The translations under genes and the position numbers were made by a program. 64,000 bases of DNA from the NCBI GenBank assembly GCA_004194705.1, contig SADC01000850.1, positions 1 to 64,000 of the forward strand, given 5' to 3'. Each line of letters begins with the position of its first letter. Positions within the stretch are counted from its first letter, which is position 1. Shown here in pieces: positions 10,445 to 19,824 of the stretch. The DNA is from Ditylenchus dipsaci. Lineage: Eukaryota > Nematoda > Chromadorea > Rhabditida > Anguinidae. The notes below the pieces were generated by a model. The model ran no database searches, was not told the origin of the DNA, and saw only the letters and a program-made list of their open reading frames with translations.

Positions 10445-10746
10445 GAAAACAATCATTTTTTTACAGTATGTTCTTAATGACCTTTCCTTGAAGTCTCTCC
10501 TGTTTTAAAAAGTGAGAGATATGACTGGGCATTGATTTACTTTTCTGAACCTTTCAATTTTCTTTCTCAATAAAAAATATTTTTTTATTCATAGACTGTT
10601 CCTGAGAGGCTGAGAGTTGAGAGTTTTTAAATACTGTTTTTGTAATTTCTTTATCCTTCTAATTTCTTGCCTGGAGAGAGATTGAAAATTACGTGTCCTT
10701 TAATCACCCTTTCTCTCTAATTTCTCTCTTCACCTCTTTAATGACT
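10445..10746. repeat. 302-bp direct repeat R4, copy 2
   Basis: Second copy of 9205-9509, same orientation; differences are single-base indels in T runs and a few substitutions. Confidence 0.8.
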
Positions 10747-12900
10747 GCCCCTCAAAAGACTAGTTTTTCGTACAGCCTAAAAATTCATACAGAGAGAGTT
10801 AGGACATGTGCTGTATTCACTTTTAGCACTAGTCTCTATTAGTTGAGATCTCATTATAAAGCAAGGGCCGTTGTTATGCTCACAGATTGATTGGGTAGTT
10901 CAGTACAAGTCCTAGATTTTACTTTCAAGGAATAAATTCCAGAGGTCAACAACTAGGCATGAAAAACAAGCAAGTAATGCGATAGGAAAGCAAAAGCTTC
11001 AACATTTTCAAAACACAACCAAAACCACTATTTTGTGTATCCTTCAAATGTTTTAGTAATGTTTAGTGATGTTGACAAATTTAAAAATATTTAACTTAAT
11101 ATTTGCTCGACTCTCTCTGTTTACCCTTGCTTTTAAAAAAGGATTCGAAAATTATCAACCAAGAAAAAAAATTTCCAGGAAATACAATAGGTGTGTAGCC
11201 ATGTAACGGGGCTGGGTGAAAACCTGCTTAACGAACATCTTCTTATTGAAAATCTGTTTAATGGCGCGAAATCAAATATTTTTGCTATATAGGCTACATT
11301 TTTTTTCGTCTGATTCTTGTTTTTTTACTTTTCCTTTACTGATTTTATTTATTACTAGCTTTTGCCCGCCCTACGGGCGGGTTTCATTCTCTGATATTTT
11401 CATGACATCCGCTGATGTTTTCTTGACACTTTTCGATTCATTTTCTGATTTTTCCGTAGCATTTTTCAATTTATTTTTTTTATTCACTTCAATCAACTTT
11501 TTAAATGCTTCACAAAATCAAAAAAATGCTTAAAGTCTTTGATCATGTAACCATACCCAAGCTTCACCTACGAAATAATTTGAAGATGTATGAAATCAGA
11601 GCAAAAAATAATCGCATACTTTTATCATTATAATTATTCAGCTATTTTTGACACAGCTGACAAAGTGATTTTTTATGTTCCGAGATTTACAAAATCGTTC
11701 GTTTTGAGACCTGTGGCGGAATTAATGAAAGCATCTTTTTCTGTTGAGTAATTTTCGTTTCTCTGTAGCTTTTTCTATAAAACATAAAAATGAGTCTTGA
11801 TGCCATGACCTATGAACTCTTTTCGAAAACTCACATAAGTACTCCATTTTTCAACTTTTGTAGAAGTTTGTATTGAGATTCACAAAGATTCACAAAGAAG
11901 TGTTTTTGTATAAAAGATTTACAAAATCGTTAGTCTTTTTCCCCGAGGTTATTCTTATTTTAGTCTTCTTTTAGTCATATTCATAAAAGCGTTTATTTTC
12001 TCAGTGGAGAGATTCACGGAATCTTTTTTTTCATTTAGAAAATTTATAAAAGCGTCTTTTACCTGTCAGAATATTTAACAAAATTTTGTGACACTCAAAC
12101 ATGCAAACAACTCTCTTTTAGCTAATTTGAACAACTTATTTGATTCATCACGTCTAACATACTCAGCTCAACAAATCGATCCAACCAATTTCATTCATAC
12201 GACAAAACATTTTTTTATTGAAACACAATACAGACGATTAATACTACAGTAATACAGCTTCATCAGATTGATTCTTCCATCACTCCACTTGAGACTTCAA
12301 GAAGGAGAGAAAGACTGAATGAAAGTGATTTATAGTTCAAGCATAAGAGAATCGAACACTCAAAGCAATATTGATGACCACCACTCGGGTTGAATAGCTT
12401 GCTTCTTCCATCACTTCACTTTAGACTTCACGAAGCAGAGAAAGACTGAACAAAACATTGAAAATTAAAGAATGGAAGAATAAAAGATTCAATGACTGAC
12501 TTTTCAGAAAAAAGTAATGAGACTCTCAAAGACTGGATCTCGGATAAACTTTTACTCTGTTTCATTGCAAGACCAACTTTCAAACGACAATTTTGAGACA
12601 AAACGTTGCACACACCGTTGCACACACACTTCTCTTATAGTATTTGTTATACTTATGCTTGTTAATTTTACACATCATAATTCTTTTTTTTTGCAATTGC
12701 CTTGACAAGCTCAAATGACCATACTTGTTGATGACAATAGGAATTAGGCAAATTCAAATGCGCGCGGACACTTTTTTCACTCCAAAAATATTTTTGCGAA
12801 TATGAAAGCATTTTTTTGTCTTTGTTCGGTTCAAAAAGAACCACTTTGAACCACTTGAAGAAGCCTGCACACAGATTCAGGATGTCAATCCATGACATCC
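10747..12900. other. gene-poor stretch with minor repeats
   Basis: At 11359-11391 there is a GC hairpin TTGCCCGCCCTACGGGCGGG, resembling ends of dispersed elements in other animals. 11640-12080 holds scattered GATTTACAAAATCGTT words. A 60-bp unit (CTTCCATCACTCCACTTGAG, AGAGAAAGACTGAA) occurs at about 12268 and again at about 12403. Several 60-100 codon frames occur without recognisable domains. Confidence 0.4.
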
Positions 12901-13100
12901 TACCAGGGATGAGAATTTCATCCTAATCGAGATAAAATAGGATGTTTTTCATCCTATTTGCTCTTGAAATATCCTGCTAGGATGCACATCCTAAATATTC
13001 TAATTAGGGTCCTTTAATATAAAAAAATCTTAATTAGGATTCTTTAAATAGATTATCCTAATTAGGATATTTTAGTCAAAATATCCTAATTAGGATCATT
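12895..13100. repeat. cluster of ATCCTAATTAGGAT palindromes
   Basis: Dense palindromic words: ATCCTAATTAGGAT at about 13059 and 13081, with relatives (CATCCTAATC, ATCCTGCTAGGAT, TCTTAATTAGGAT) upstream. Each copy is its own inverted repeat, spaced roughly 20-35 bp. No coding potential. Confidence 0.65.
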
Positions 13101-13394
13101 TCTAAATTAGTATGTGCTTATTTTCGTTACTGTATTCGTTTTTATATCTGCTTGTTGTTCAATTTTTTCAGGTTTTCTTCGGGGATTCATGTTCAGCAAG
13201 GTCTATTTACTTCAAAAACTTTTTTTCAAGTCAACTTCCTGTATAACCTTTAATTCCGTTCAAGACAACAAACATACAAACAAATTAATATATTTTATCC
13301 TTTTTGTCGTTCAAATTTTTGTTCTCTTAAGAGAAATTTCAAATTCGACAGTGAGATGTATTTGAAAAAATAGGTTGTCAGCAAATCGACCATG

Positions 13395-13620
13395 CTGAAC
13401 TCGAGTCCGTCGAGTACACCTGCTGAAAAGCAAGAAGAAGCAGAAAAACAAGAAAAATTTGCTCTTTCTCTTCCTCATCCACCTAAAATTTTCGCCTCTT
13501 CCTCTTCCTCATCCCTATTACACCCAAATTTTCGTCTCTTCCATCTTCCTCATCTTTTTTTCGGTCGGAAGAGGAGGAAATTTCTTCCCCTTCGGAAGAA
13601 TCTTCCGGAAGAGTGAACAG
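13395..13620. repeat. CTTCCTC/GGAAGAG low-complexity tract
   Basis: Pyrimidine-rich CCTCTTCCTCTTCC words followed by the complementary GGAAGAGGAGGAAA, able to form a hairpin. Ser/Pro-rich overlapping frames here are products of composition. Confidence 0.5.
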
Positions 13621-13841
13621 CCTGGTGGCTTCTATATGACAGGTCACTTTTCGGGGCTATGATTTGTCTCTAATACAATTCAAACAATTATGTAATTCTG
13701 ATCTCAGAGTCAGGTTCAGCATGGTCGATTAACTTGAGAAACTGCTCTTGGAATAAATAGTTTGAAGTCAAATTTCAAATACTTCTCGAGACAACAATTT
13801 TTCATAGTTTTCAAAAATGCTGTATTTTACTATATTATATA

Positions 13842-14044
13842 CAGTCGAACCTCTTTACAGTGACACCCCTGGGGACCGACCCCTAGGTGTCACTATATCC
13901 AGGTGTCACTATATCGGGGTTTCATTATATCGGGGTGTCACTATATCCTATATCACTATATGTCGGCCAACCAAATCGGGCCAGGGGTGTCACTATATCA
14001 AGGGTGTCACTATATCGGGGTGTCACTATAAAGAGGTTTGACTG
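13842..14044. mobile_element. CAGTCRA-family MITE with internal GTGTCACTATAT repeats
   Basis: Flanked by TA. Left end CAGTCGAACCTCTTTACAGT, right end in reverse CAGTCAAACCTCTTTATAGT. The interior is built of repeated GGGGTGTCACTATATC words. TA target and CAGTCRAACCTC ends are those of pogo/Tigger-type (Tc1-mariner superfamily) elements. Confidence 0.85.
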
Positions 14045-14338
14045 TATTATATTTTAACGTTCTTAAGATCCTGTCCTTGGATAATTAGCTATTATCTGGC
14101 TAGGGTTGATCACAAAAGTTTAGAGCTGGAGGCATTTTGAGTTAAGGAGTGAAAAAATCGCACCTGATCACCGATCAACTTTAACTGGTTATTGCTTGAC
14201 TTTTATATGGTCATCAAAATAAATTCTTTTGGTTTTTCTCAGCCTACGAGATAGAAATAAAAGAAAAATTCGGCGCTACTTCGATAGAAACTCCTTACCA
14301 AAACAGCCACATTAATATATTCCACCATAAACACCTAA
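14045..14338. other. intergenic, nothing recognised
   Basis: No repeat or coding signal seen. Confidence 0.35.
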
Positions 14339-14758
14339 AAACCATGGCTCTAGGTAAATTCATCCTCGGTAAATTCATCCTCGGTAAATTCATCCCCGGT
14401 AAATTCATCCTCGGTAAATTCATCCTCCGGTAAATTCATCCTCCGGTAAATCATCCTCCGGTAAATTCATCCTCTAATTTTGTCTTGACAGGAATATTGG
14501 GTAAAAATATTTGTTTGTTATTTCAACGGTCTCATCTACCTGCAGTAGCACCAGTCACCCAAGTGGCTCAGATTTACCTTCAATGATCATGATCTTCTCT
14601 CAATGGTAAAGATGCAACCTTTAAGGTTCAGATATACCTTTATAGTTTATATCCTCCCTAAATAGTCCAGGTCGACCTACAATAGTACCGGAGTGGGTAG
14701 GTCGTGACGTACCTAGGTATGGGTAGGTGAGCAGGTGCCTGAGTAGATAAGCCAGGAG

Positions 14759-14902
14759 CAGGGGCGTACGCAGGGGGGGGGGGGCAGGGGGGCACGTGCC
14801 CCCCCCCGTCAGATTTTTCCGAAAACGGTGTAGGTAAAATGGCCTGAAAATGGCCTGGTGCCCCCCCCCCCCCCCCGTCAGAAATTCCTGCGTACGCCAC
14901 TG
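14759..14902. mobile_element. hAT-type MITE with perfect 8-bp TSD
   Basis: Ends CAGGGGCGTACGCAGG and, reversed, CAGTGGCGTACGCAGG. The element is flanked by the direct 8-mer GCCAGGAG at 14751-14758 and 14903-14910, the target duplication expected of hAT transposition. The interior is G and C homopolymers around a GGCACGTGCC palindrome. An intact duplication suggests fairly recent insertion. Confidence 0.92.
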
Positions 14903-15013
14903 GCCAGGAGAGTAAGTAGTAAAAACTTTTAGGGTATTTTAGGGCTCTTTTTTGGTGATTTATCACATTTTTCTTGCTGGAGCTGGGCAAAAAGACTCTA
15001 AATGCATTTTCGA

Positions 15014-15235
15014 TCAAGAGTCTAGCTCGGAATTATGTCTAAGGTAAGTCTGTGCGCGCATCTCTAACCAACCAAGCCCCCTGCGCCCCCTTCCAGGCGC
15101 AGGGGGCTTGGTTGCTTGGGTTGAGATGCGCACACACACATACCTGAGACACAAATCACTCGAAAGTGACTCTGGATGCATAAAAAACATATGCATACCA
15201 GAGTTTATATATGCGGTAGGCCCCAGAAAGTAAAA
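15014..15235. repeat. snap-back repeat R2, copy 3
   Basis: Palindromic core 15033-15156: TTATGTCTAAGGTAAGTC, a GC stem (CCAAGCCCCCTGCGCC against GGCGCAGGGGGCTTGG) and GAGATGCGCACACAC.ACAT then ACCTGAGACACAAAT. The conserved flank follows to about 15220 (GTGACTCTGGATGCAT, ATATGCGGTAGGCCCC). The best-preserved stem of the family. Confidence 0.82.
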
Positions 15236-15790
15236 ACCTGTTCAAAATCTATCATTTTACCTAGATTTTGCCTAAAAAGGGTTTAAATTCGGTCAAAAAT
15301 GCCCTAAAAGACCGACTACTCCAAGGGGTGGGTGGAAAATTTTTCGTGTATGCCATAACTGGGGCTCCTGCAAGTCAAATCGCTGTTTTAGTATTATTAA
15401 ACCGTGTTCAGGATACGATTCTGGATATGTTACAATGATTTTTACTTACTTTAATCCAAATCCAAAATTTGGAGTTTTGATGTGGATACCCATCTGGGGA
15501 ATTGCCAGAGGGTTCTACTACCTACCCTCAGGCTTACTATTCTTATAAAAAAACTATTTATGAATGTTGATCAAGAAAAAATGATGTATTTTACCACCAG
15601 GACTGGAACTTGTAACTTTAAAGATTTGGAGGGACATGTGTAGAATACATGTTTGAGTTCGTTCTAATGTACACTGGCCCATTCTGCGCCTAAGCACAAA
15701 AAGTAGGCTACTGTAGTGTGGAGATGATCCAGAGTCCTGCTCCCGAAAAAAAATTCAAAAAGTATGATAATGAAAATTATTCCTGTCAAG
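15236..15790. other. interior of the VNTR-armed element, nothing further recognised
   Basis: Contains a GGACTGGAACTTGTAACTTT word at about 15601, reminiscent of the GAACCTGTGACCTC motif of the SINE-like repeats, but otherwise no support for a gene. Confidence 0.3.
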
Positions 15791-16047
15791 ACAAAATTAG
15801 AGGATGAATTTACCGGAGGATGAATTTACCGGAGGATGAATTTACCAGAGGATGAATTTACCGAGGATGAATTTACCGAGGATGAATTTACCGCCGCCCA
15901 AAAACCATACCCCGAAGTATATCAAAATAGCTTTAGGAGGAGGGAAGATGGCGGTGTTTGAGAGGGTAGGTAGTTGATATGACATAGTAGCGTCGAAAAT
16001 TTGCTTTTTTCAGTCACGAACAGGCACTTATTCATTCTTACAGATTT

Positions 16048-16059
16048 ATTTGTTTTAGT
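16048..16059 (+). promoter_or_regulatory. splice acceptor directly before ATG (possible trans-splice site)
   Basis: TTTGTTTTAG ends one base before the ATG at 16060. Such placement fits a spliced-leader acceptor or a 5'-UTR intron. No branch or leader sequence can be shown. Confidence 0.4.
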
Positions 16060-18012
16060 ATGTCTGAAAACATCGATACTAAGCTACGCAATTTTCATTT
16101 CTTCACTTCTGATGAAGAAGAGAATGACGAGGAATGCGAGGGCTCTCCCACCGTGAGTTTTGATGGCAACCGGACATTTAACAGAATTTGTGTAATTTGT
16201 TCGCCGACATTCAGCAAAATTTTTCGGTATACTTTGGTTGTTTTGCCCAAGCATACTGAAAAATTATGCTACATGTCCGCGGACAGATTACATAAATTTT
16301 ACTAAATGTCCGTTTGCCGTTTTGACTAAAGTAGATCAGATTAAAAGTCTAAAATAGCATTTTAATCACTTTTTACTATCCTTCGGGGCACAGGATCGAG
16401 ATGCTTCATAACCTTATTGGCTTAAAAGTAAGAGATGCGCGCATTCACTCACTCTTTATCAAAAGTGGGTATTGAGGCTGTTTTTGCACATCTTCAGTGA
16501 AAACGGTTGTATTGGGGTGGAAAAGGGACCAAGAAAGGGTCCATTTTTGTGCAAAAAAGAACATGTTAAATATAGTTTTGAGTAATGAACTTCCCGCATG
16601 AAGAAACTCTGATATGCCTGCTTTTTCATTCATTCAGGATAACCTCCGAGCATAGAAGGACGGCCAGAAAAACCGCACCGAGCCCCGAACAGGGCGTTGA
16701 TGTCTGAAAAAATCGGATCCGGGTTCTGGGATTTTTCAAAGTGAGCGCCGGTGCCAGTGCAAGGTCGGTAAAAAATAAGTCGGACTGAATACAAAAATTT
16801 TAGCCGGCGCAGATATCGAAAACAAGAGAACCAAGCAGACTAGTGTACCTTGAAAAAATAAAAAAATTAGAAAACAAAAAATTATATACCGCATATGCTC
16901 TAATAGCCCCTCCCCTTCTAATAATCATCCCTTCAATTTTCAAATAGGATTTTAGAGATAGCGCCATTTTTAAATTACATTTTTGATATTTTTTTGGGGT
17001 TGAAAAATAAACTCCCGGGGGGGATATCAATAGAGCATATACGGTATGTTTTTAAATAACTTTCGCGGCAAAATAGGCCGCGCTGACCGGGGCGCCAGTG
17101 CCAAAAATTGGAGCCAGCGCAGACACTTTCAAAATTCGGCGCCGATATGCCCGTGAAACTATGCTTTTGACTGATTTGTTTCTGAAGTATGTGTCATCTT
17201 CAAGCCACCAAACCTCTTGCCCGCTTGTTGAGATAAAGATGCGCGCACGTATTTATCTGCGGCTTGATTTCGACCAGTGCTAGTGATAAAAAAGAATTAT
17301 ATAGAGTGTTGATAAATAAAATAAGGTATCCAGCTACCCCTACCTATCTAACTACACCCCCCTCCTCTCTTCTTTGAATTCAAACCTTTTTAGCAAGTGC
17401 CAGTCCGGCAGCCTAGAATAATCATTGAACCTGAAGAAGATTTGGAAGGTAAACGCTACTGCGTAGTCTGCTCCATTGGTCAAGTGAAAATTATAGAGAC
17501 AGAGACGAGACAAAGAGAGAAGCGTTGGCAATGTATGAATGAAAAATGTAAAGAAATGTAGGTAGTTTTATATGGCGATAAAGTGTTCGGACTTCCAATT
17601 TTATTTTAATGACCACAATATTTGGATTTTACTATTATTTTTGATTATATTAGGTTGTCCATGCCGTAGTCTTCCATACTGTATTTTGTTGCACTTTTTA
17701 AATTTGTCATTAACTTTGTTTTGGCTTTTTCTGTTGTAAATTGGATATTTCACTGGCAAGATATCCAAATGGTGTAGAAGAGAAAAGTCGAACCAAAGTC
17801 AACGACAAAATCTCCGTATGCGACAAGCACAACATAGGGAACGAAGAAAAATTTTCAAACTTTTGGGATCACCCAATATAAAAGGCCTTTCGAGACACTA
17901 AAAAGCTGTAAAAATATGTTACACATTTCCAAATTTTCCGATTTACAGGTATGAGTGGTGCTCCGTCGTGCATTTCTCTAGCAAAATGCAAGCTGAAATG
18001 TCAGATGTTGAG
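16060..18012 (+). CDS. small acidic Cys-rich (zinc-ribbon-like) protein, three exons, 3' end not found
   Basis: Exons 16060-16152, 17394-17557 and 17949-18012 join in phase (GTGAGT, GTAGGT and GTATGT donors; TTTTTAG and TTTACAG acceptors). Exon 1 encodes MSENIDTKLRNFHF and an acidic run SDEEENDEE. Exon 2 encodes QVPVRQPRIIIEPEEDL followed by KRYCVVCS and KRWQCMNEKCKEM. Exon 3 encodes YEWCSVVHFSSKMQ and ends EMSDVE. Spaced Cys pairs (CVVC, CMNEKC), then WC and a His, look like a metal-binding ribbon. The reading continues open through three splice joints, which argues for a real gene. The family is not recognised. An acidic N-terminus and a C-terminal Cys/His cluster also occur in piggyBac transposases, but no catalytic domain is present. 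The next exon would lie beyond the transposon nest at 18.05-19.54 kb, or the copy is truncated there. Confidence 0.6.
16405..16465. repeat. snap-back repeat R2 fragment
   Basis: AGTAAGAGATGCGCGCATTC and ACTCACTCTTTATCAA recall the R2 arm; the other arm is missing. The segment near 16600 (CTCTGATATGCCTGCTTTTT) resembles the R2 flank. Confidence 0.45.
16887..17046. mobile_element. TACCGTA-family MITE
   Basis: Left end TACCGCATATGCTCTAATAG, right end in reverse TACCGTATATGCTCTATTGA. Interior shows family words TAGGATTTTAGAG, GGGGTTGAAAAATA and a CCCGGGGGG tract. It lies inside the first intron of the Cys-rich gene. Confidence 0.75.
17160..17290. repeat. snap-back repeat R2, decayed copy
   Basis: GATTTGTTTCTGAAGTATGTGTC on one side and AAAGATGCGCGCACGTATTT then ATCTGCGGCTTGATT on the other preserve both R2 arms around a diverged centre. 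Located in intron 1 of the Cys-rich gene. Confidence 0.5.
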
Positions 18013-18205
18013 GTATGTGTATTTTCAAACGCTGTTTTATTCGTTCAGATTACCGTGTTTGCTCTAATAATCCCTTCCCCCTCTCTAATAACTAGGCTTG
18101 GCAGCGGGACGGGAATCCAATGGTAATCCTAGTTTGGGAAACCGGAAATAATCACGTTCCCATTCCAGTTTCCCGCCGTTAAAAGTTCATAATCCCGTTT
18201 CCCGC

Positions 18206-18632
18206 GGACAATACCTTTTTTTTTGGCGCAAATTCACTTTTTTTTGGCGCAAATTTTGTTTTGCGTAATTAGATTGAAAATTTTCAACTTTTTTAAAAAG
18301 TTTTAACATCATCGTGTAGCCCTGCGATTCTAGTTTCTGATGATGTATCATTTATCGCATCATCTCTGAAAAATGTGATACAAAAAGGTAAAAGTATGAA
18401 CCAAATTGTTGCTCTGATTTGGTTCATACTTTCACCTTTTTGTATCACATTTTTCAGAGATGATGCGATAAATGATACATCATCAGAAACTAGAAGAGCA
18501 GGGCTACACGATGATGTTAAAACTTTTTAAAAAGTTGAAAATTTTCAATCTAATTACGCAAAACAAAATTTGCGCCAAAAAAAAGTGGATTTACGCCAAA
18601 AAAAAGTGTTTTGCGCCAAAAAAAGTATTGTC
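18206..18632. mobile_element. long palindromic fold-back element, family P copy 1
   Basis: Almost perfect 210-bp arms starting GGACAATAC and ending GTATTGTCC. Arm words include TTGGCGCAAATTTTGTTTTG, CATCATCGTGTAGCCCTGC and GATGTATCATTTATCGCATC; the loop is a few bases around 18413. Copies 2 (20478-20885) and 3 (58349-58748) keep the same order of words with more divergence. The near identity of these arms suggests the youngest copy. Confidence 0.88.
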
Positions 18633-18779
18633 CGTTTCCCGCCCGTTGACTTTTCGAAAATCCCAAAATTTGCTTTCAAACCAACTTTATTCCATTTTTT
18701 TCCAATTTTTGTTTTTCGTTGGCCTTTTGCTTATAAGTTATCATATGCAGCTATAAATATGTTAATTTATCATATTGAT

Positions 18780-18900
18780 TTACAGGGTGTGTCAATAAAT
18801 TTTAGGGTTTTTAAATGACCGTAATTTTTTAAAGACCGATTTTCAAAATTATTTTTTCGCCAATCGATTTTTTAAAAGTATTATTACAGTATTTTTTGTG
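18780..18900. repeat. dispersed repeat R5, copy 1
   Basis: ACAGGGTGTGTCAATAAATT then TTAGGGTTTTTAAATGACCG matches 28968-29100 (ACAGGATGTTTGAAGAAATT, TTAGGGGTTTAAAATGGCCA), including a shared TTTTTTCGCCAATCGAT/TTTTCGCTAATCAAT block. Confidence 0.55.
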
Positions 18901-18904
18901 TATG

Positions 18905-18999
18905 CAGTCAAACCTCTATATAAAGACAACCCTGAAAACCACTCTAAGGTGCCGTTAAATAAAGATGACAATATAGGAGTGCCGTTAGAGGTTTGACTG
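18905..18999. mobile_element. CAGTCRA-family mini-MITE
   Basis: CAGTCAAACCTCTATATAAA at the left, reversed CAGTCAAACCTCTAACGGCA at the right, with TA on the right flank and TG on the left. Interior GGTGCCGTTAAATAAAGAT. Nested inside the hAT-like element. Confidence 0.75.
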
Positions 19000-19804
19000 T
19001 AATGACAAAAGAGATTTTTTCTTGGTCCATCATGTACTTTGCGTGCTAATCTCTGGATGGCCTTTGAATGGTCAAGGAAAGAAAACCACATGAAGACCAA
19101 GCAAAATCTGGTTTTCAACATTACATACCATAAGAATATTCAGCGAGAAAATTGACACATTTTGTATTCGTCTGTTGCTTGAAACTTTCCAAATTAAATA
19201 AAAATTACTAAATATAAAATCCTTCGTGTATATTAAATTTTCACTTTTCACGTCGGGATTCCCGAAATTTTGGAATTCCCGTTCCCGTTTTCTGCAGGAA
19301 CAAAATTTTTTAATTTTCCCATTTCAATTTCCCGCCCGGACCCAAAACTGCCAAGCCTACTTATAGTTATAACCCACTCGCAGCTCGCACGACCCCCTTC
19401 CCTCCCCCTCTCTATTTTTTGACTAGGATTTCAGAGTTAAGGGCATTTTTTATCTACAATTTCAAGATTTTCAGGGTTGAAAAAAATCCGGGAGGGGGGG
19501 GGGGGTTTGGCGAGCTGTTGGTTGATAGAGCATATACGGTATTTCTCTTTCTAAAATCGTGTACAGCGTGAAACACTGGCGTACACACTGGTAAAAATCA
19601 ATGTATAAAAAACTACCCTTTTTTGAAAAAATAGCCAGAAAGTATTTTTCTGGAGGATTTTTTTTTTGAAATTTTGTAATCGCAGCCTTCCCTAATCCAA
19701 TTTAATTCTTTAAATTCCATACGATTTCAAAAAGTATTAATTTCTGCATTGAATTTTTATAGCTATTTTCTGTGTGCAAAACGTGTCCCATCACTTATCC
19801 TATT

Positions 19805-19824
19805 GTATTTTGTAGACAAGTGCA
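19805..19824 (+). promoter_or_regulatory. splice acceptor 9 bp before peroxiredoxin ATG
   Basis: TATTTTGTAG at 19806-19815 is followed by nine bases and the ATG. It could be a spliced-leader acceptor or the end of a 5'-UTR intron. Confidence 0.4.

Larger units (their letters stand above)
14340..15905. mobile_element. fold-back element with VNTR arms
   Basis: Left arm 14353-14478 is about eight tandem copies of a 15-16 bp unit GGTAAATTCATCCTC; right arm 15797-15892 is the same unit in reverse (GAGGATGAATTTACCG). Directly inside each array lies ATTTTGTCTTGACAGGAAT or its complement. Arms made of tandem arrays recall Drosophila FB (fold-back) elements structurally. The interior has been invaded by a hAT MITE (14759-14902) and snap-back copy 3 (15033-15156). 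Confidence 0.75.
18093..19359. mobile_element. hAT-like non-autonomous element (TAGGCTTGGCAG ends)
   Basis: Ends TAGGCTTGGCAG and, reversed, TAGGCTTGGCAGTTTTGGG. The 8 bp on either side (CTAATAAC and CTTATAGT) agree at five positions, an eroded target duplication at best. CCCGTTTCCCGC-type words occur near both ends. It carries two further insertions: the palindrome at 18206-18632 and a CAGTCRA MITE at 18905-18999. No transposase frame. Confidence 0.65.
18051..19541. mobile_element. TACCGTA-family MITE split by a hAT-like insertion
   Basis: Left end TACCGTGTTTGCTCTAATAA at 18051, right end in reverse TACCGTATATGCTCTATCAA ending at 19541. The family interior (GACTAGGATTTCAGAGTTA, ATTTCAAGATTTTCAGGGTT) resumes at about 19425. 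The gap 18093-19359 is a separate element, so this MITE was the host. Confidence 0.75.

Noticed and set aside
9205..10746. LTR retrotransposon suggested by 302-305 bp direct repeats
   Set aside because: No TG..CA ends, primer-binding site or gag/pol frames; the interior is a fold-back element.
12268..12460. CRISPR-like spaced repeats, also considered for 14353-14478 and 23205-24172
   Set aside because: Units are contiguous or only duplicated once, lack unique equal-length spacers, and the context is a eukaryotic genome.
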